From assembly GCA_019415335.1 (NCBI GenBank), contig DXKH01000134.1, positions 1 through 42,046 of the forward strand: a DNA stretch of 42,046 nucleotides. The letters are read 5' to 3'. This stretch comes from Citrobacter sp. Its GTDB lineage: Bacteria; Pseudomonadota; Gammaproteobacteria; Enterobacterales; Enterobacteriaceae. A model generated the notes under the pieces. It ran no database searches. It had not been told where the DNA came from and saw nothing but the letters and a program-made list of their open reading frames with translations. Below, in pieces: positions 1-8,157 of this stretch; the stretch's first letter is position 1, and each line of letters begins with the position of its first letter. A program made the position numbers and the translations under genes.

Positions 1-179
1 CACCCTTACCTGATCCCGCTTGCGCGGGCCATCGGCGGTTTGCTCTCTGTTGCACTGGTCGTGGGTTTCCCCCCCAGGCGTTACCTGGCACCCTGCCCTA
101 TGGAGCCCGGACTTTCCTCCCCTCCGCCCGTCTCCCCCGAAAGGGACGACGACGAAGCGGCGACTGTCTGGTCAGCTTC
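1..179 (-). ncRNA. rnpB: RNase P RNA (M1 RNA), 5' part, truncated by window edge
   Basis: Catalytic RNA of ribonuclease P, which trims tRNA 5' leaders. Read on the minus strand the sequence starts GAAGCTGACCAGACAGTCGC at 179 and continues through the G-rich GGGGGAGACGGGCGGAGGGG-type segment, the GGAAAGTCCGGGCTCC core and the AGAGCAAACCGCCGATGGCC block, all recognisable from E. coli M1 RNA. About 179 nt of an RNA that is normally near 377 nt lie in the window; the 3' part is outside. It sits next to garK, as in E. coli. Confidence 0.97.
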
Positions 180-186
180 GGCGCGC

Positions 187-215
187 AGTATAGAGGGTTT
201 GCACGCCCTTGTCAC
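187..215 (-). promoter_or_regulatory. rnpB sigma-70 promoter
   Basis: On the minus strand GTGACA (215-210) and TATACT (192-187) are separated by 17 bp, and the mature rnpB 5' end follows 7 nt downstream of the -10 box. A GC-rich discriminator (GCGCGCC) lies between, typical of promoters of stable RNAs. The -35 box overlaps the garK stop codon. Confidence 0.85.
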
Positions 216-1357
216 CCCGCACTGCGCATTCCCACCGCCACCGTCGCCGCAATGTTTCGCGATGCCCGGTAAATGTTGTCAAATGCACCACGAAAGGCCT
301 CTTCCAGCGTCCCAATACTGGTCAATACGCTGAATACGGCATCGATACCATATTGATGCACCACGCCGACATCCCGCGTCAGGCTGCCCGCAATTCCAAT
401 CACCGGCTTGTGGTATTTCTTCGCCACGTTCGCCACGCCTACCGGCACTTTGCCGTGAATGCTCTGGCTGTCAATGCGCCCTTCGCCGGTAACAACCAGC
501 GTACAGTCATGAATATGCTCTTCCAGATTGAGTGCCTGGGTGACGATCTCAATCCCGCTTTTTAGCTCCGCGCCAAGAAATGCCATCAGCGCTGCCCCCA
601 TGCCACCTGCCGCACCTGCGCCAGGCACATTTTTCACATCCACACCCAGCGATTTTTTAATAATGTCCGCATAGTGAGCCAGATTGCGGTCCAGTTCGAG
701 GATCAGCGCCTCCGTCGCCCCTTTTTGCGGACCAAAGATCCGCGAGGCACCCAGCTCGCCCACCAGCGGATTGGTCACATCACAGGCAACGCGGATAGCG
801 CAGTTTTTTATGCGCGGATCCAGACCTGACACATCAATCGTGTTGAGGCTATTCAGACTGCCGCCGCCGTAGCCAATTTCAGTTCCGTTGGCATCACACA
901 GCTTCGCACCCAGCGCCTGAACCATCCCGGCCCCGCCGTCATTGGTCGCACTCCCGCCAATGCCGATAATAATATTGCTCGCGCCACTATCCAGCGCCTG
1001 CAAAATAAGTTCCCCGGTGCCGCGCGACGTGGTGATCAGTGGGTTACGTTTGTCCGGGGGAACCAGCGCCAGTCCGCTGGCAGCCGCCATTTCAATAAAC
1101 GCCGTTTTTCCATCGCCTGACATGCCCCAGTTGGCATTCACTTTTTCACCCAGAGGTCCGGTCACCAGAGCGGAATGTGCAGAACCGTGCGTGGCGGCAA
1201 TCATGGCTTCAACCGTCCCCTCCCCCCCATCGGCGACCGGAACGGAAACATACTGCGCATCGGGGAAAATTTCCCGAAATCCTTTTTCTATCGCCTGAGC
1301 TACCTCAGTAGCAGAAAGGCTTTCTTTATAAGAGTCTGGGGCAATTACGATTTTCAT
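212..1357 (-). CDS. garK: glycerate 2-kinase
   Basis: Phosphorylates D-glycerate to 2-phosphoglycerate, the last step of galactarate/glucarate breakdown before glycolysis. The 381-residue product has the same length as E. coli GarK and begins MKIVIAPDSYKESLSA, the conserved N-terminal signature of the glycerate kinase type-1 family. Further family motifs include the glycine-rich GIGGSATNDGGAGM (about residues 132-145) and the VVTGEGRIDSQS region (about 288-299). It is the last gene of the garPLRK operon and is separated from garR by a REP-containing gap. The stop codon TGA (214-212) falls inside the -35 box of the rnpB promoter. Confidence 0.96.
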   Translation of the reverse strand: MKIVIAPDSYKESLSATEVAQAIEKGFREIFPDAQYVSVPVADGGEGTVEAMIAATHGSAHSALVTGPLGEKVNANWGMSGDGKTAFIEMAAASGLALVPPDKRNPLITTSRGTGELILQALDSGASNIIIGIGGSATNDGGAGMVQALGAKLCDANGTEIGYGGGSLNSLNTIDVSGLDPRIKNCAIRVACDVTNPLVGELGASRIFGPQKGATEALILELDRNLAHYADIIKKSLGVDVKNVPGAGAAGGMGAALMAFLGAELKSGIEIVTQALNLEEHIHDCTLVVTGEGRIDSQSIHGKVPVGVANVAKKYHKPVIGIAGSLTRDVGVVHQYGIDAVFSVLTSIGTLEEAFRGAFDNIYRASRNIAATVAVGMRSAG

Positions 1358-1380
1358 GATGATCGCCTGTTACTGCACAA

Positions 1381-1446
1381 CGCCGGATGGCGTTTTACTT
1401 ATCCGGCCTACAATCCAGGCCCGGATCGCGACACGCCATCCGGGCA
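1381..1446. repeat. REP pair (BIME) between garR and garK
   Basis: Two REP units in opposite orientation. One contains GCCGGATGGCG with TATCCGGCCTAC (1382-1411); the inverted partner runs GGCCCGGATCGCG to CCATCCGGGCA (1419-1445). Such elements bind gyrase, Pol I or IHF and stabilise upstream mRNA; here it would protect the garPLR part of the transcript. Confidence 0.88.
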
Positions 1447-1454
1447 CAAGGTCA

Positions 1455-2345
1455 TTAGCGAGTGACTTCCACTTTCGCCAGTTTTTCGTAATAGCATGCC
1501 AGTGCACTGTGGTCGGCGGTTCCCAGGCCGTCAGCACGCAGTGCCTGCATCATTTCCATCACTGCTGCCGTCAGCGGAAGCTGAGCGCCAACACCGTGAG
1601 ACGTATCCAGCGCGTTTGCCAGATCTTTAATGTGCAGATCGATACGGAAACCCGGCTTGAAGTTACGATCCATCACCATCGGCGCTTTCGCATCCAGTAC
1701 GGTGCTGCCCGCCAGGCCACCACGGATCGCCTGATAAACCAGATCCGGGTTCACGCCAGCTTTGGTTGCCAGGGTCAGCGCTTCAGACATCGCGGCAATG
1801 TTCAGCGCCACAATCACCTGATTCGCCAGCTTGGTAACGTTACCCGCGCCAATATCACCGGTATGCACAACCGAACCCGCCATTGCTTTCAGCAGATCGT
1901 AGTACTTGTCGAAAATCGCCTTGTCGCCGCCAACCATCACCGACAGCGTACCGTCGATCGCCTTTGGCTCACCGCCGCTCACTGGCGCGTCCAGCATATC
2001 GATGCCTTTGGCTTTCAGCGCGTCGCTGATCTCACGGCTCGCCAGCGGCGCGATGGAACTCATATCGATCAGCACCGTCCCCGGTTTCGCCCCTTCGATA
2101 ATGCCGCCTTCGCCGAGCGCAACCTCTTTCACGTGCGGAGAGTTCGGCAGCATGGTGATGATCACATCACACTGCTCAGCAATCGCTTTGGCGTTAGAAG
2201 CGGTTTCTGCGCCTGCCGCGATAACGTCAGCGATCGCTTCAGGATTACGGTCAGAAACCACCAGCGAGTAACCTGCTTTCAGGAGGTTTTTACTCATTGG
2301 TTTACCCATGATACCCAGGCCAATAAAACCAACTTTCATAGTCAT
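1455..2345 (-). CDS. garR: 2-hydroxy-3-oxopropionate (tartronate semialdehyde) reductase
   Basis: NAD(P)H-dependent reduction of tartronate semialdehyde to D-glycerate in the galactarate/glucarate pathway; cytosolic. It belongs to the 3-hydroxyisobutyrate dehydrogenase family. The N-terminal Rossmann signature GFIGLGIMGKPM is followed by the substrate-binding DAPVSGGEPKA motif (about residues 121-131) and the catalytic-lysine segment GAGNVTKLANQV (about 165-176). The protein is nearly identical to E. coli GarR. Two starts are possible: the ATG at 2345 (MTMKVGF, 296 aa) has an AGAGA ribosome-binding site 8 nt upstream, while the ATG at 2339 gives the 294-aa form usually listed for E. coli. I use the first on ribosome-site spacing, with modest confidence. 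Confidence 0.96.
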   Translation of the reverse strand: MTMKVGFIGLGIMGKPMSKNLLKAGYSLVVSDRNPEAIADVIAAGAETASNAKAIAEQCDVIITMLPNSPHVKEVALGEGGIIEGAKPGTVLIDMSSIAPLASREISDALKAKGIDMLDAPVSGGEPKAIDGTLSVMVGGDKAIFDKYYDLLKAMAGSVVHTGDIGAGNVTKLANQVIVALNIAAMSEALTLATKAGVNPDLVYQAIRGGLAGSTVLDAKAPMVMDRNFKPGFRIDLHIKDLANALDTSHGVGAQLPLTAAVMEMMQALRADGLGTADHSALACYYEKLAKVEVTR

Positions 2346-2374
2346 ATCAATTATCTCTCTTGTTTCGGTGGTGG

Positions 2375-3145
2375 TTATTTCTTAAAGGAATCCGCCAGTT
2401 TCTGCGTGGCGGAACGGAACACGCCCAGGTCGCTGCCGACAGCAACAAACGTGGCCCCCCATTCCAGATAGCGACGTGCGTCGGCATCAACCGGCGCCAG
2501 AATGCCGCTCGGTTTACCGTGCGCTTTCGCACGGGCAAAGATGTGCTGAATGGCTTTCTGCACCTCAGGATGAGACGCATTGCCGAGGTGACCTAACGCC
2601 GCAGCCAGATCGCTTGGGCCAACGAAAATACCGTCGACGCCGTCGGTGGCGGCGATAGCATCGACGTTATCCACGCCCTGCTGGCTCTCAATCTGCACAA
2701 TGATGGTGATGTTTTTGTTGGACTGCGCGAAGTAATCCGGAACGGTGCCAAACATGTTGGCGCGATGCGAGACGGACACGCCACGGATCCCTTCTGGCGG
2801 ATAGCGCGTCGACGCAACGGCGTTCACCGCCTCTTCTTCTGTTTCAACAAACGGAATCAGGAAGTTGTAAAAACCGATATCCAGCAGACGCTTGATAATC
2901 ACCGGCTCATTGGTCGGTACGCGCACTACCGGCGCGCTGGCACTGCCTTTCAGCGCCATCAGCTGTGGAATAAAGGTGGAGACATCGTTTGGCGCATGTT
3001 CGCCATCCAACACCAGCCAGTCGAAGCCCGCCAGTCCTAAGACTTCGGTGCTGATGGGGCTTGCCAGCGCTGACCAGCAGCCAATCTGAACCTGATGCGC
3101 AGCCAGCGCTGCCTTGAATTTGTTCGGGAAGATGTCGTTATTCAT
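2375..3145 (-). CDS. garL: 5-keto-4-deoxy-D-glucarate aldolase
   Basis: Class II, divalent-metal-dependent retro-aldol cleavage of 5-keto-4-deoxy-D-glucarate (and 2-keto-3-deoxy-D-glucarate) to pyruvate and tartronate semialdehyde. At 256 aa it has the E. coli length. HpcH/HpaI family features are [12 protein letters not shown] (catalytic/metal region, about residues 43-54), a [11 protein letters not shown] segment with the metal-ligand Glu, and [15 protein letters not shown] with the second metal-ligand Asp. The ATG at 3145 is chosen over the in-frame GTG just before it because it gives the conserved MNND start, with AAGG 8 nt upstream. It lies between garP and garR in the operon. Confidence 0.97.
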   Translation of the reverse strand: MNNDIFPNKFKAALAAHQVQIGCWSALASPISTEVLGLAGFDWLVLDGEHAPNDVSTFIPQLMALKGSASAPVVRVPTNEPVIIKRLLDIGFYNFLIPFVETEEEAVNAVASTRYPPEGIRGVSVSHRANMFGTVPDYFAQSNKNITIIVQIESQQGVDNVDAIAATDGVDGIFVGPSDLAAALGHLGNASHPEVQKAIQHIFARAKAHGKPSGILAPVDADARRYLEWGATFVAVGSDLGVFRSATQKLADSFKK

Positions 3146-3173
3146 CACTTTTACCTTGTCACTTAACCGTTAA

Positions 3174-4508
3174 TTATTTCTGCAGTTCCATACGTTTAAT
3201 GTCACCGACAATAAACAGGTAGCACACCATTGCCATCAGCGCGGAACAGCCAACGAATACCAGCGCGGCGTTGAAGGAATGCAGTTCACTTACCAGGTAA
3301 CCGATAACCAGCGGCGTCACGATAGACGCCACGTTGCCAAAGACGTTAAATACCCCGCCGCACAGGCCCACAATCTCTTTCGGCGCGGTGTCAGAAATCA
3401 CCGGCCAGCCCAGAGCGCCAAATCCTTTACCAAAGAAGGCCAGCGCCATCAGCGTCACCACCAGGGCGGTGTTGTCGGTGTAGTTGCACAGAATGATGGT
3501 GGAGGCCAGCAGCATTCCCAGCACAATAGGCAGCTTACGTGCAACGGTGATAGAAAAACCGCGCTTAATCAGATAGTCCGAGAACACACCGCCCAGTACG
3601 CCGCCAGCAAAACCACACAGCGCCGGAATCGAAGCCACCAGACCCACTTTCAGGATCGACATTCCTTTTTCCTGCACCAGGTAAATCGGGAACCAGGTCA
3701 GGAAGAACCAGGTGATCGTGTTGATGAAATACTGTCCGAAGAACACGCCGAGCATCATGCGGTTGGTCAACAACTGCTTGATGTAATGCAGTTTCGGGCC
3801 ACTGGCCACTGCGTTACCCGGTTTTTTGTGGTCCATATCCACGACCGCACCGTTTTCAGAGATGAACTTCAACTCTTCTGCGGACATCCGCGGGTGGTCG
3901 GTAGGGTTATGAATCAGTTTGACCCACAGGGCTGTCAGGACAAACCCGATCACGCCCATCACGGTAAAGACGTGCTCCCAACCCCAGGCAAAGGTCAGCC
4001 AGCCCAACAGCGGCGAGAACAGCGCCAGTGAAAAATACTGGGCAGAGTTAAAGATTGCCGAGGCGGTTCCACGCTCTTTGGTCGGGAACCAGGCCGCGAC
4101 AATACGGGCGTTTGCCGGGAACGAAGGCGCTTCCGAGAAACCCAACATAAAGCGCATAAAGAACATGGAAACCCCCGCCCAGGCCAGCGGGAACATATCC
4201 ACAAAGCCTTGCAGGAAGGTGAACAGCGACCAGAAGAACAGGCTGTACGTATAGACTTTCTTCGACCCAAACTTATCGAGCAGCCAACCGCCGGGGATTT
4301 GCATCAACAGGTAGGCCCAGCCAAATGCAGAGAAGATGTAGCCCATTGACACGGCACTCAACTGCAACTCTTTGGCAACTTCGGTACCGGCAATGGATAG
4401 CGTCGCCCGGTCCGCGTAGTTAACCGCTGTGACAATAAAAATTATCAGCAGAATTAAATAGCGGGTATGCGTACCTTTCTTTTTTTCTACAACTGTATCC
4501 AGGATCAT
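3174..4508 (-). CDS. garP: MFS galactarate/glucarate/glycerate transporter
   Basis: Major facilitator superfamily importer of the anion:cation symporter type, bringing galactarate and D-glucarate across the inner membrane. The 444-aa protein has twelve hydrophobic segments in two bundles. The sugar-acid porter signature is present: NYADRATLSIAG in the first helix/loop and RFMLGFSEAPSFPAN in the fourth. The start MILDTVVEKKKG at 4508 matches E. coli GarP and has GAGG 8 nt upstream; an in-frame ATG 18 nt earlier has no comparable ribosome site. It is the first gene of garPLRK and is divergent from garD. Confidence 0.95.
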   Translation of the reverse strand: MILDTVVEKKKGTHTRYLILLIIFIVTAVNYADRATLSIAGTEVAKELQLSAVSMGYIFSAFGWAYLLMQIPGGWLLDKFGSKKVYTYSLFFWSLFTFLQGFVDMFPLAWAGVSMFFMRFMLGFSEAPSFPANARIVAAWFPTKERGTASAIFNSAQYFSLALFSPLLGWLTFAWGWEHVFTVMGVIGFVLTALWVKLIHNPTDHPRMSAEELKFISENGAVVDMDHKKPGNAVASGPKLHYIKQLLTNRMMLGVFFGQYFINTITWFFLTWFPIYLVQEKGMSILKVGLVASIPALCGFAGGVLGGVFSDYLIKRGFSITVARKLPIVLGMLLASTIILCNYTDNTALVVTLMALAFFGKGFGALGWPVISDTAPKEIVGLCGGVFNVFGNVASIVTPLVIGYLVSELHSFNAALVFVGCSALMAMVCYLFIVGDIKRMELQK

Positions 4509-4685
4509 TTTATTTACCTCAGGCACTTAAGCAGACATATTTATTATTATTTATTGATGACAGACGCTATCGCTTATTAATAAATGCAGATACTCATTTC
4601 GTGATTCAGTATAATCAGGCAGGATGCATTAAGCATTGTGCAGATGCTCATTAACAATACTAATTACAAATAATATCTTGAGCAA

Positions 4686-4716
4686 ATGCACATAACGCTG
4701 GGCGCTGATGCACATA
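4686..4716. promoter_or_regulatory. direct repeats ATGCACATA, candidate activator site
   Basis: ATGCACATA occurs at 4686-4694 and again at 4708-4716, a 22-bp start-to-start spacing (about two helical turns). Both copies are followed within a few bases by ACGCT. A reverse-orientation TGTGCA lies nearby at about 4638. The position in the divergent gar region suggests a CdaR site; this is inference, as I do not know a firm CdaR consensus. Confidence 0.35.
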
Positions 4717-4759
4717 TTTACGCTTTACTGCCCCTGATAGCAGGGCTTTCGCCATAACG

Positions 4760-4775
4760 AGTGATCTGGATCACA
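4760..4775. promoter_or_regulatory. CRP-like binding site
   Basis: AGTGA-TCTGGA-TCACA matches the CRP consensus TGTGA-N6-TCACA at 9 of 10 defined positions. It lies upstream of garD and between the divergent gar units, consistent with catabolite control of a sugar-acid pathway. Confidence 0.6.
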
Positions 4776-4889
4776 TTCTTAATTTTGAACACCTGACATC
4801 CTTATTTAACGACAGGTATCCCTTATTTTAATAATCAGATTCGCAGAACTCTCTATATTAATATCACCCCGGCTGGAGAATACTGGACA

Positions 4890-6461
4890 ATGGCCAACAT
4901 CGAAATCAGACAAGAATCGCCGAGCGCATTTTATATAAAGGTCCACGAGACAGATAATGTGGCGATCATTGTTAATGACAATGGTTTGAAAGCCGGGACG
5001 CGATTCCCGGATGGACTGGAGCTGATTGAACATATTCCACAGGGACATAAAGTCGCGCTGGTGGATATTCCGGTTCATGGCGAAATCGTACGTTACGGTG
5101 AAGTGATCGGCTACGCCATGCGCGACATTCCGCGCGGAAGCTGGATTGATGAATCCATGGTTGAGCTACCGAAAGCGCCGCCGTTGAACACTCTGCCGCT
5201 GGCGACCAAAGTCCCGGAACCGCTGCCGCCGCTGGAAGGCTATACCTTTGAAGGGTACCGCAACGCCGATGGTAGCGTAGGCACCAAGAATCTGCTCGGC
5301 ATCACCACCAGCGTGCACTGCGTGGCGGGCGTGGTGGATTATGTCGTCAAAATCATTGAGCGCGATCTGCTGCCTAAATACCCGAACGTCGATGGTGTGG
5401 TCGGACTTAACCACCTGTACGGCTGCGGCGTGGCAATTAACGCGCCGGCAGCTGTGGTGCCGATTCGTACCATCCATAACATCTCGCTGAACCCAAACTT
5501 TGGCGGCGAAGTGATGGTCATTGGCCTGGGCTGTGAAAAACTGCAGCCGGAACGTTTACTGGAAGGTACTGACGATGTGCAAAGTATTCCGGTCGACAGC
5601 GCCAGCATCGTCAGCCTTCAGGACGAGAAGCACGTGGGCTTTCGTTCCATGGTCGATGATATCCTGCAGGTCGCTGAGCGCCATCTGGCTAAGCTGAATC
5701 TGCGCCAGCGCGAAACCTGCCCGGCCTCTGAACTGGTCGTCGGGATGCAGTGCGGCGGCAGCGATGCGTTTTCCGGCGTGACGGCGAACCCGGCGGTGGG
5801 CTACGCCTCTGACCTGCTGGTACGCTGCGGCGCCACGGTGATGTTCTCCGAAGTCACCGAAGTGCGTGATGCGATTCATCTACTGACGCCGCGCACCATC
5901 AACGAAGAGGTGGGTAAACGTCTGCTGGAAGAGATGGCCTGGTACGACAACTATCTCGATATGGGGAAAACCGACCGCAGCGCTAACCCCTCTCCGGGTA
6001 ACAAAAAGGGCGGTCTGGCGAACGTGGTGGAAAAAGCGTTGGGTTCGATTGCGAAATCCGGTAAAAGCGCGATTGTCGAAGTGCTCTCTCCGGGCCAGCG
6101 GCCGACCAAACGCGGCCTGATTTACGCCGCAACCCCCGCCAGCGATTTTGTCTGCGGCACCCAGCAGGTCGCGTCCGGGATCACCGTGCAGGTGTTCACC
6201 ACGGGCCGTGGTACTCCGTATGGCTTGATGGCCGTGCCGGTGATCAAAATGGCGACCCGTACCGAACTGGCAAACCGCTGGTACGATTTGATGGATATCA
6301 ATGCGGGCACCATCGCCACGGGCGAAGAGACCATTGAGGAAGTCGGTCAGAAGCTGTTCGAGTTTATTCTTGATGTCGCCAGCGGCCGTAAGAAAACGTT
6401 CTCTGACCAATGGGGACTACACAATCAACTGGCCGTATTTAACCCGGCGCCAGTGACCTGA
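4890..6461 (+). CDS. garD: galactarate dehydratase (Fe-dependent)
   Basis: Dehydrates galactarate to 5-keto-4-deoxy-D-glucarate, the first step of the pathway. The 523-aa product matches E. coli GarD in length. An N-terminal SAF-like domain (about residues 1-100) is followed by the UxaA/GarD catalytic domain. [26 protein letters not shown] and [19 protein letters not shown] are its recognisable blocks and include the conserved Cys/His residues near the iron site. It is divergently oriented from garPLRK and followed by a strong terminator, so it is monocistronic. Confidence 0.97.
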   Translation: MANIEIRQESPSAFYIKVHETDNVAIIVNDNGLKAGTRFPDGLELIEHIPQGHKVALVDIPVHGEIVRYGEVIGYAMRDIPRGSWIDESMVELPKAPPLNTLPLATKVPEPLPPLEGYTFEGYRNADGSVGTKNLLGITTSVHCVAGVVDYVVKIIERDLLPKYPNVDGVVGLNHLYGCGVAINAPAAVVPIRTIHNISLNPNFGGEVMVIGLGCEKLQPERLLEGTDDVQSIPVDSASIVSLQDEKHVGFRSMVDDILQVAERHLAKLNLRQRETCPASELVVGMQCGGSDAFSGVTANPAVGYASDLLVRCGATVMFSEVTEVRDAIHLLTPRTINEEVGKRLLEEMAWYDNYLDMGKTDRSANPSPGNKKGGLANVVEKALGSIAKSGKSAIVEVLSPGQRPTKRGLIYAATPASDFVCGTQQVASGITVQVFTTGRGTPYGLMAVPVIKMATRTELANRWYDLMDINAGTIATGEETIEEVGQKLFEFILDVASGRKKTFSDQWGLHNQLAVFNPAPVT

Positions 6462-6485
6462 TATTTTCGAAACGAAAGTCACCGG

Positions 6486-6511
6486 AAAAACGGGGAATAA
6501 TCCCCGTTTTT
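6486..6511 (+). terminator. garD rho-independent terminator
   Basis: AAAAACGGGG-AATAAT-CCCCGTTTTT forms a perfect 10-bp stem ending in a T-run, 24 nt after the garD stop. Confidence 0.9.
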
Positions 6512-6817
6512 CTTTCCTGTCCGCGAAAGATAAGGTGATAGTGCTCGCAGTTTTGAAGGTTAATTTTTCGCCCACCATTTTTCGATTTTCGTCGGTGTAA
6601 AAATCCTAACCCGTTGAAAGAAAGAACAACGTCTGAGTCCTCCCTTTTCGCCCTCTTTTCGTTTTGATAAAAGAGAAACCTACCGAAAAGCCGGGCTGTT
6701 TTAATGCGATAATTCCCTCAATTATCCCCCTTTGACTTTCCCCTTTGTTAAACACAAGATTCAATGGCTTCTGTAATTTACCTCACCGACATTCTGACCC
6801 GAATAAAGAGGGAAGTT
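6512..6817 (+). promoter_or_regulatory. control region of the ABC-sugar operon
   Basis: About 300 bp without a gene. It contains several TTTCG/TTTTCG tracts (for example around 6578-6592 and 6646-6666), the operator-like motif at 6655-6679, and a perfect inverted repeat GATAATT-CCCTC-AATTATC at 6708-6726. A possible promoter is TTGACT (6732-6737), 17 bp, then CAAGAT (6755-6760). The ribosome site AGAGGG precedes the ATG at 6818. Confidence 0.5.
6655..6679. promoter_or_regulatory. candidate DeoR-family operator upstream of the ABC operon
   Basis: CTTTTCGTTTTGATAAAAG with flanking AGAAAC; the core TTTTGATAAAA is near-palindromic. The reverse complement of 14310-14334, upstream of the neighbouring DeoR-family regulator, reads CTTTTCGGTTTTGATAAAAC, differing by one inserted G over the shared part. 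I infer a shared repressor site. Confidence 0.5.
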
Positions 6818-8077
6818 ATGTATACCTTGAATAAAAATAATATCGCTCTGGCATGCCTTTTTTCCTGTTTACTGGCGGCTCCGATAGTCGCCAGTGCTGA
6901 AAGCCAGACGACAGATAAACCCGTTAAATTACGCTACACGCTGTGGGATCGAAATCAACTTCCCGGCGAACAGCAGCTGGTTAATGAGTTTGAAAAAAAT
7001 AACCCCGGTGTAAAAGTTGAAATTGAGCTAACGCCCTATGATCAATATTTCATAAAACTCAGTTCAGCCGTTGGGGGAAATGTGGCGCCGGATGTATTCT
7101 GGATGAATATGCCGAATTTTCAGCAGTACGTTAAAAACGGCATGCTGGAACCGCTGACGCCTTATTTAAAAGATAAATTATCACCGAACCTTGATGATTT
7201 TGTGAAAAGCTCTGTCGATGCTTATCAGTACCAGTCTGCGCAGTACGCTATTCCACGTGATATCGACGCAATTGCCGTCTGGTACAACAAAAAAATGTTT
7301 GAACAGGCTGGCGTAGCTTATCCCGATAAAAACTGGACGTGGGACGATTTAAAACAGAAATCGGAACAGTTACGTAAAAATCTGGATCAGCATTCTTATC
7401 CGTTGGCGATGGACCTCGGCAGCGGTCAGGACAGCTATTTTAACTTACTGCTCCAGGCCGGCACTCAGATTGTCCTGCCGGAGGGAAAAACCGATGTTGC
7501 CAGTGACAACGCGATCGCCATGTATCGCGACGTTCAAGGGATGCTGAAGGCAGGGTTGCTGCAGCCGCCAGGCGAAATGAAAGCCGCCGATGTCTTCCAG
7601 TCCAACCGGGTGGCGATGATCTACGCGGGCTCCTGGTGGGCGCTGCCGTTCTCGCAGAACGAACTGATTAACGATCATGTCGGCGTGGTCCCGATGCCCA
7701 AAATGGCAGAACAGGCTGGCGTTTCCCATAGCCTGGCATTCGCCATGTCCGCCAAAAGTGAACATAAAGACGCCGCCTGGAAGTTCATTGAATTTATGAG
7801 TTCTGAACATGCGCAGCAAACGCTGGCGGCGGGTAAAGTGGTGATTCCGGCCAATCAAAAAGTCGCCAAAGCGTGGGCGGAAGGCTTTAAGAATGTCGAT
7901 GTTTCCGCCTATATCGATTCACTGGCGTTTTCCCATAAATATCCCACTGCCGGATCCAATACCGCGAAATGGAATAGCATTCTCAACGACGGACTGAAAA
8001 AAGTCTGGATGGGGAATGATCCGCAACAGGTTATGCCGGGTGTCGCAAAACGCGTTGAGCGTGAAATGCAGAAATAA
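6818..8077 (+). CDS. sugar ABC transporter substrate-binding protein (CUT1, family 1)
   Basis: Periplasmic solute-binding protein that would deliver a sugar to the permeases encoded just downstream. The 419-aa protein has a classical signal peptide: basic start MYTLNKNN, hydrophobic core ALACLFSCLLAAPIV and a probable cut at ASA-ES, about residue 27-28. The mature part shows the family-1 pattern: LRYTLWDRNQLPGEQ at the N-terminus, PDVFWMNMPNF, YAIPRDIDAIAVWYNKKMFEQAGV, and AMIYAGSWWALPF near the ligand cleft. Aromatic residues (WMNM, WTWDD, GSWW) suggest carbohydrate stacking. The start at 6818 is preferred over an ATG at 6764 because it gives a clean signal peptide with AGAGGG upstream. The ligand is unknown; neighbours point to an amino-sugar or its glycoside. 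Confidence 0.88.
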   Translation: MYTLNKNNIALACLFSCLLAAPIVASAESQTTDKPVKLRYTLWDRNQLPGEQQLVNEFEKNNPGVKVEIELTPYDQYFIKLSSAVGGNVAPDVFWMNMPNFQQYVKNGMLEPLTPYLKDKLSPNLDDFVKSSVDAYQYQSAQYAIPRDIDAIAVWYNKKMFEQAGVAYPDKNWTWDDLKQKSEQLRKNLDQHSYPLAMDLGSGQDSYFNLLLQAGTQIVLPEGKTDVASDNAIAMYRDVQGMLKAGLLQPPGEMKAADVFQSNRVAMIYAGSWWALPFSQNELINDHVGVVPMPKMAEQAGVSHSLAFAMSAKSEHKDAAWKFIEFMSSEHAQQTLAAGKVVIPANQKVAKAWAEGFKNVDVSAYIDSLAFSHKYPTAGSNTAKWNSILNDGLKKVWMGNDPQQVMPGVAKRVEREMQK

Positions 8078-8081
8078 TCGT

Positions 8082-8100
8082 GAGGGAGCCTTGCTCCCTC
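8082..8100 (+). other. intercistronic hairpin after the binding-protein gene
   Basis: GAGGGAGC-CTT-GCTCCCTC is a perfect 8-bp stem with a 3-nt loop, starting 4 nt after the stop codon and lacking a T-run. Similar hairpins after binding-protein genes protect the upstream mRNA and give excess binding protein over permease; that role here is inference. Confidence 0.7.
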
Positions 8101-8157
8101 CCACCTCTCCTGCGTTAACCCATTTACTGTTTGTAAAGTGAGCATCCCGGAGTCTGT

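Larger units (their letters stand above)
4509..4889. promoter_or_regulatory. garP-garD divergent control region
   Basis: A 381-bp AT-rich gap with divergent genes on each side, so it must carry both promoters. It holds no credible gene. In E. coli the gar genes are activated by CdaR (sensing galactarate/glucarate); I see candidate operator repeats and a CRP-like site, listed separately. Exact promoters are not assigned. Confidence 0.75.

Noticed and set aside
40..333. Open frame across rnpB
   Set aside because: Lies on the complement of the RNase P RNA; not a gene.
1356..2471. 371-codon open frame opposite garR/garL
   Set aside because: Antisense to garR; amino-acid make-up (His/Arg/Gln-rich) is that of a reverse-strand artefact and it crosses gene boundaries.
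4806..5078. 90-codon minus-strand frame overlapping the garD start
   Set aside because: No ribosome site or family match; it overlaps the conserved garD N-terminus.
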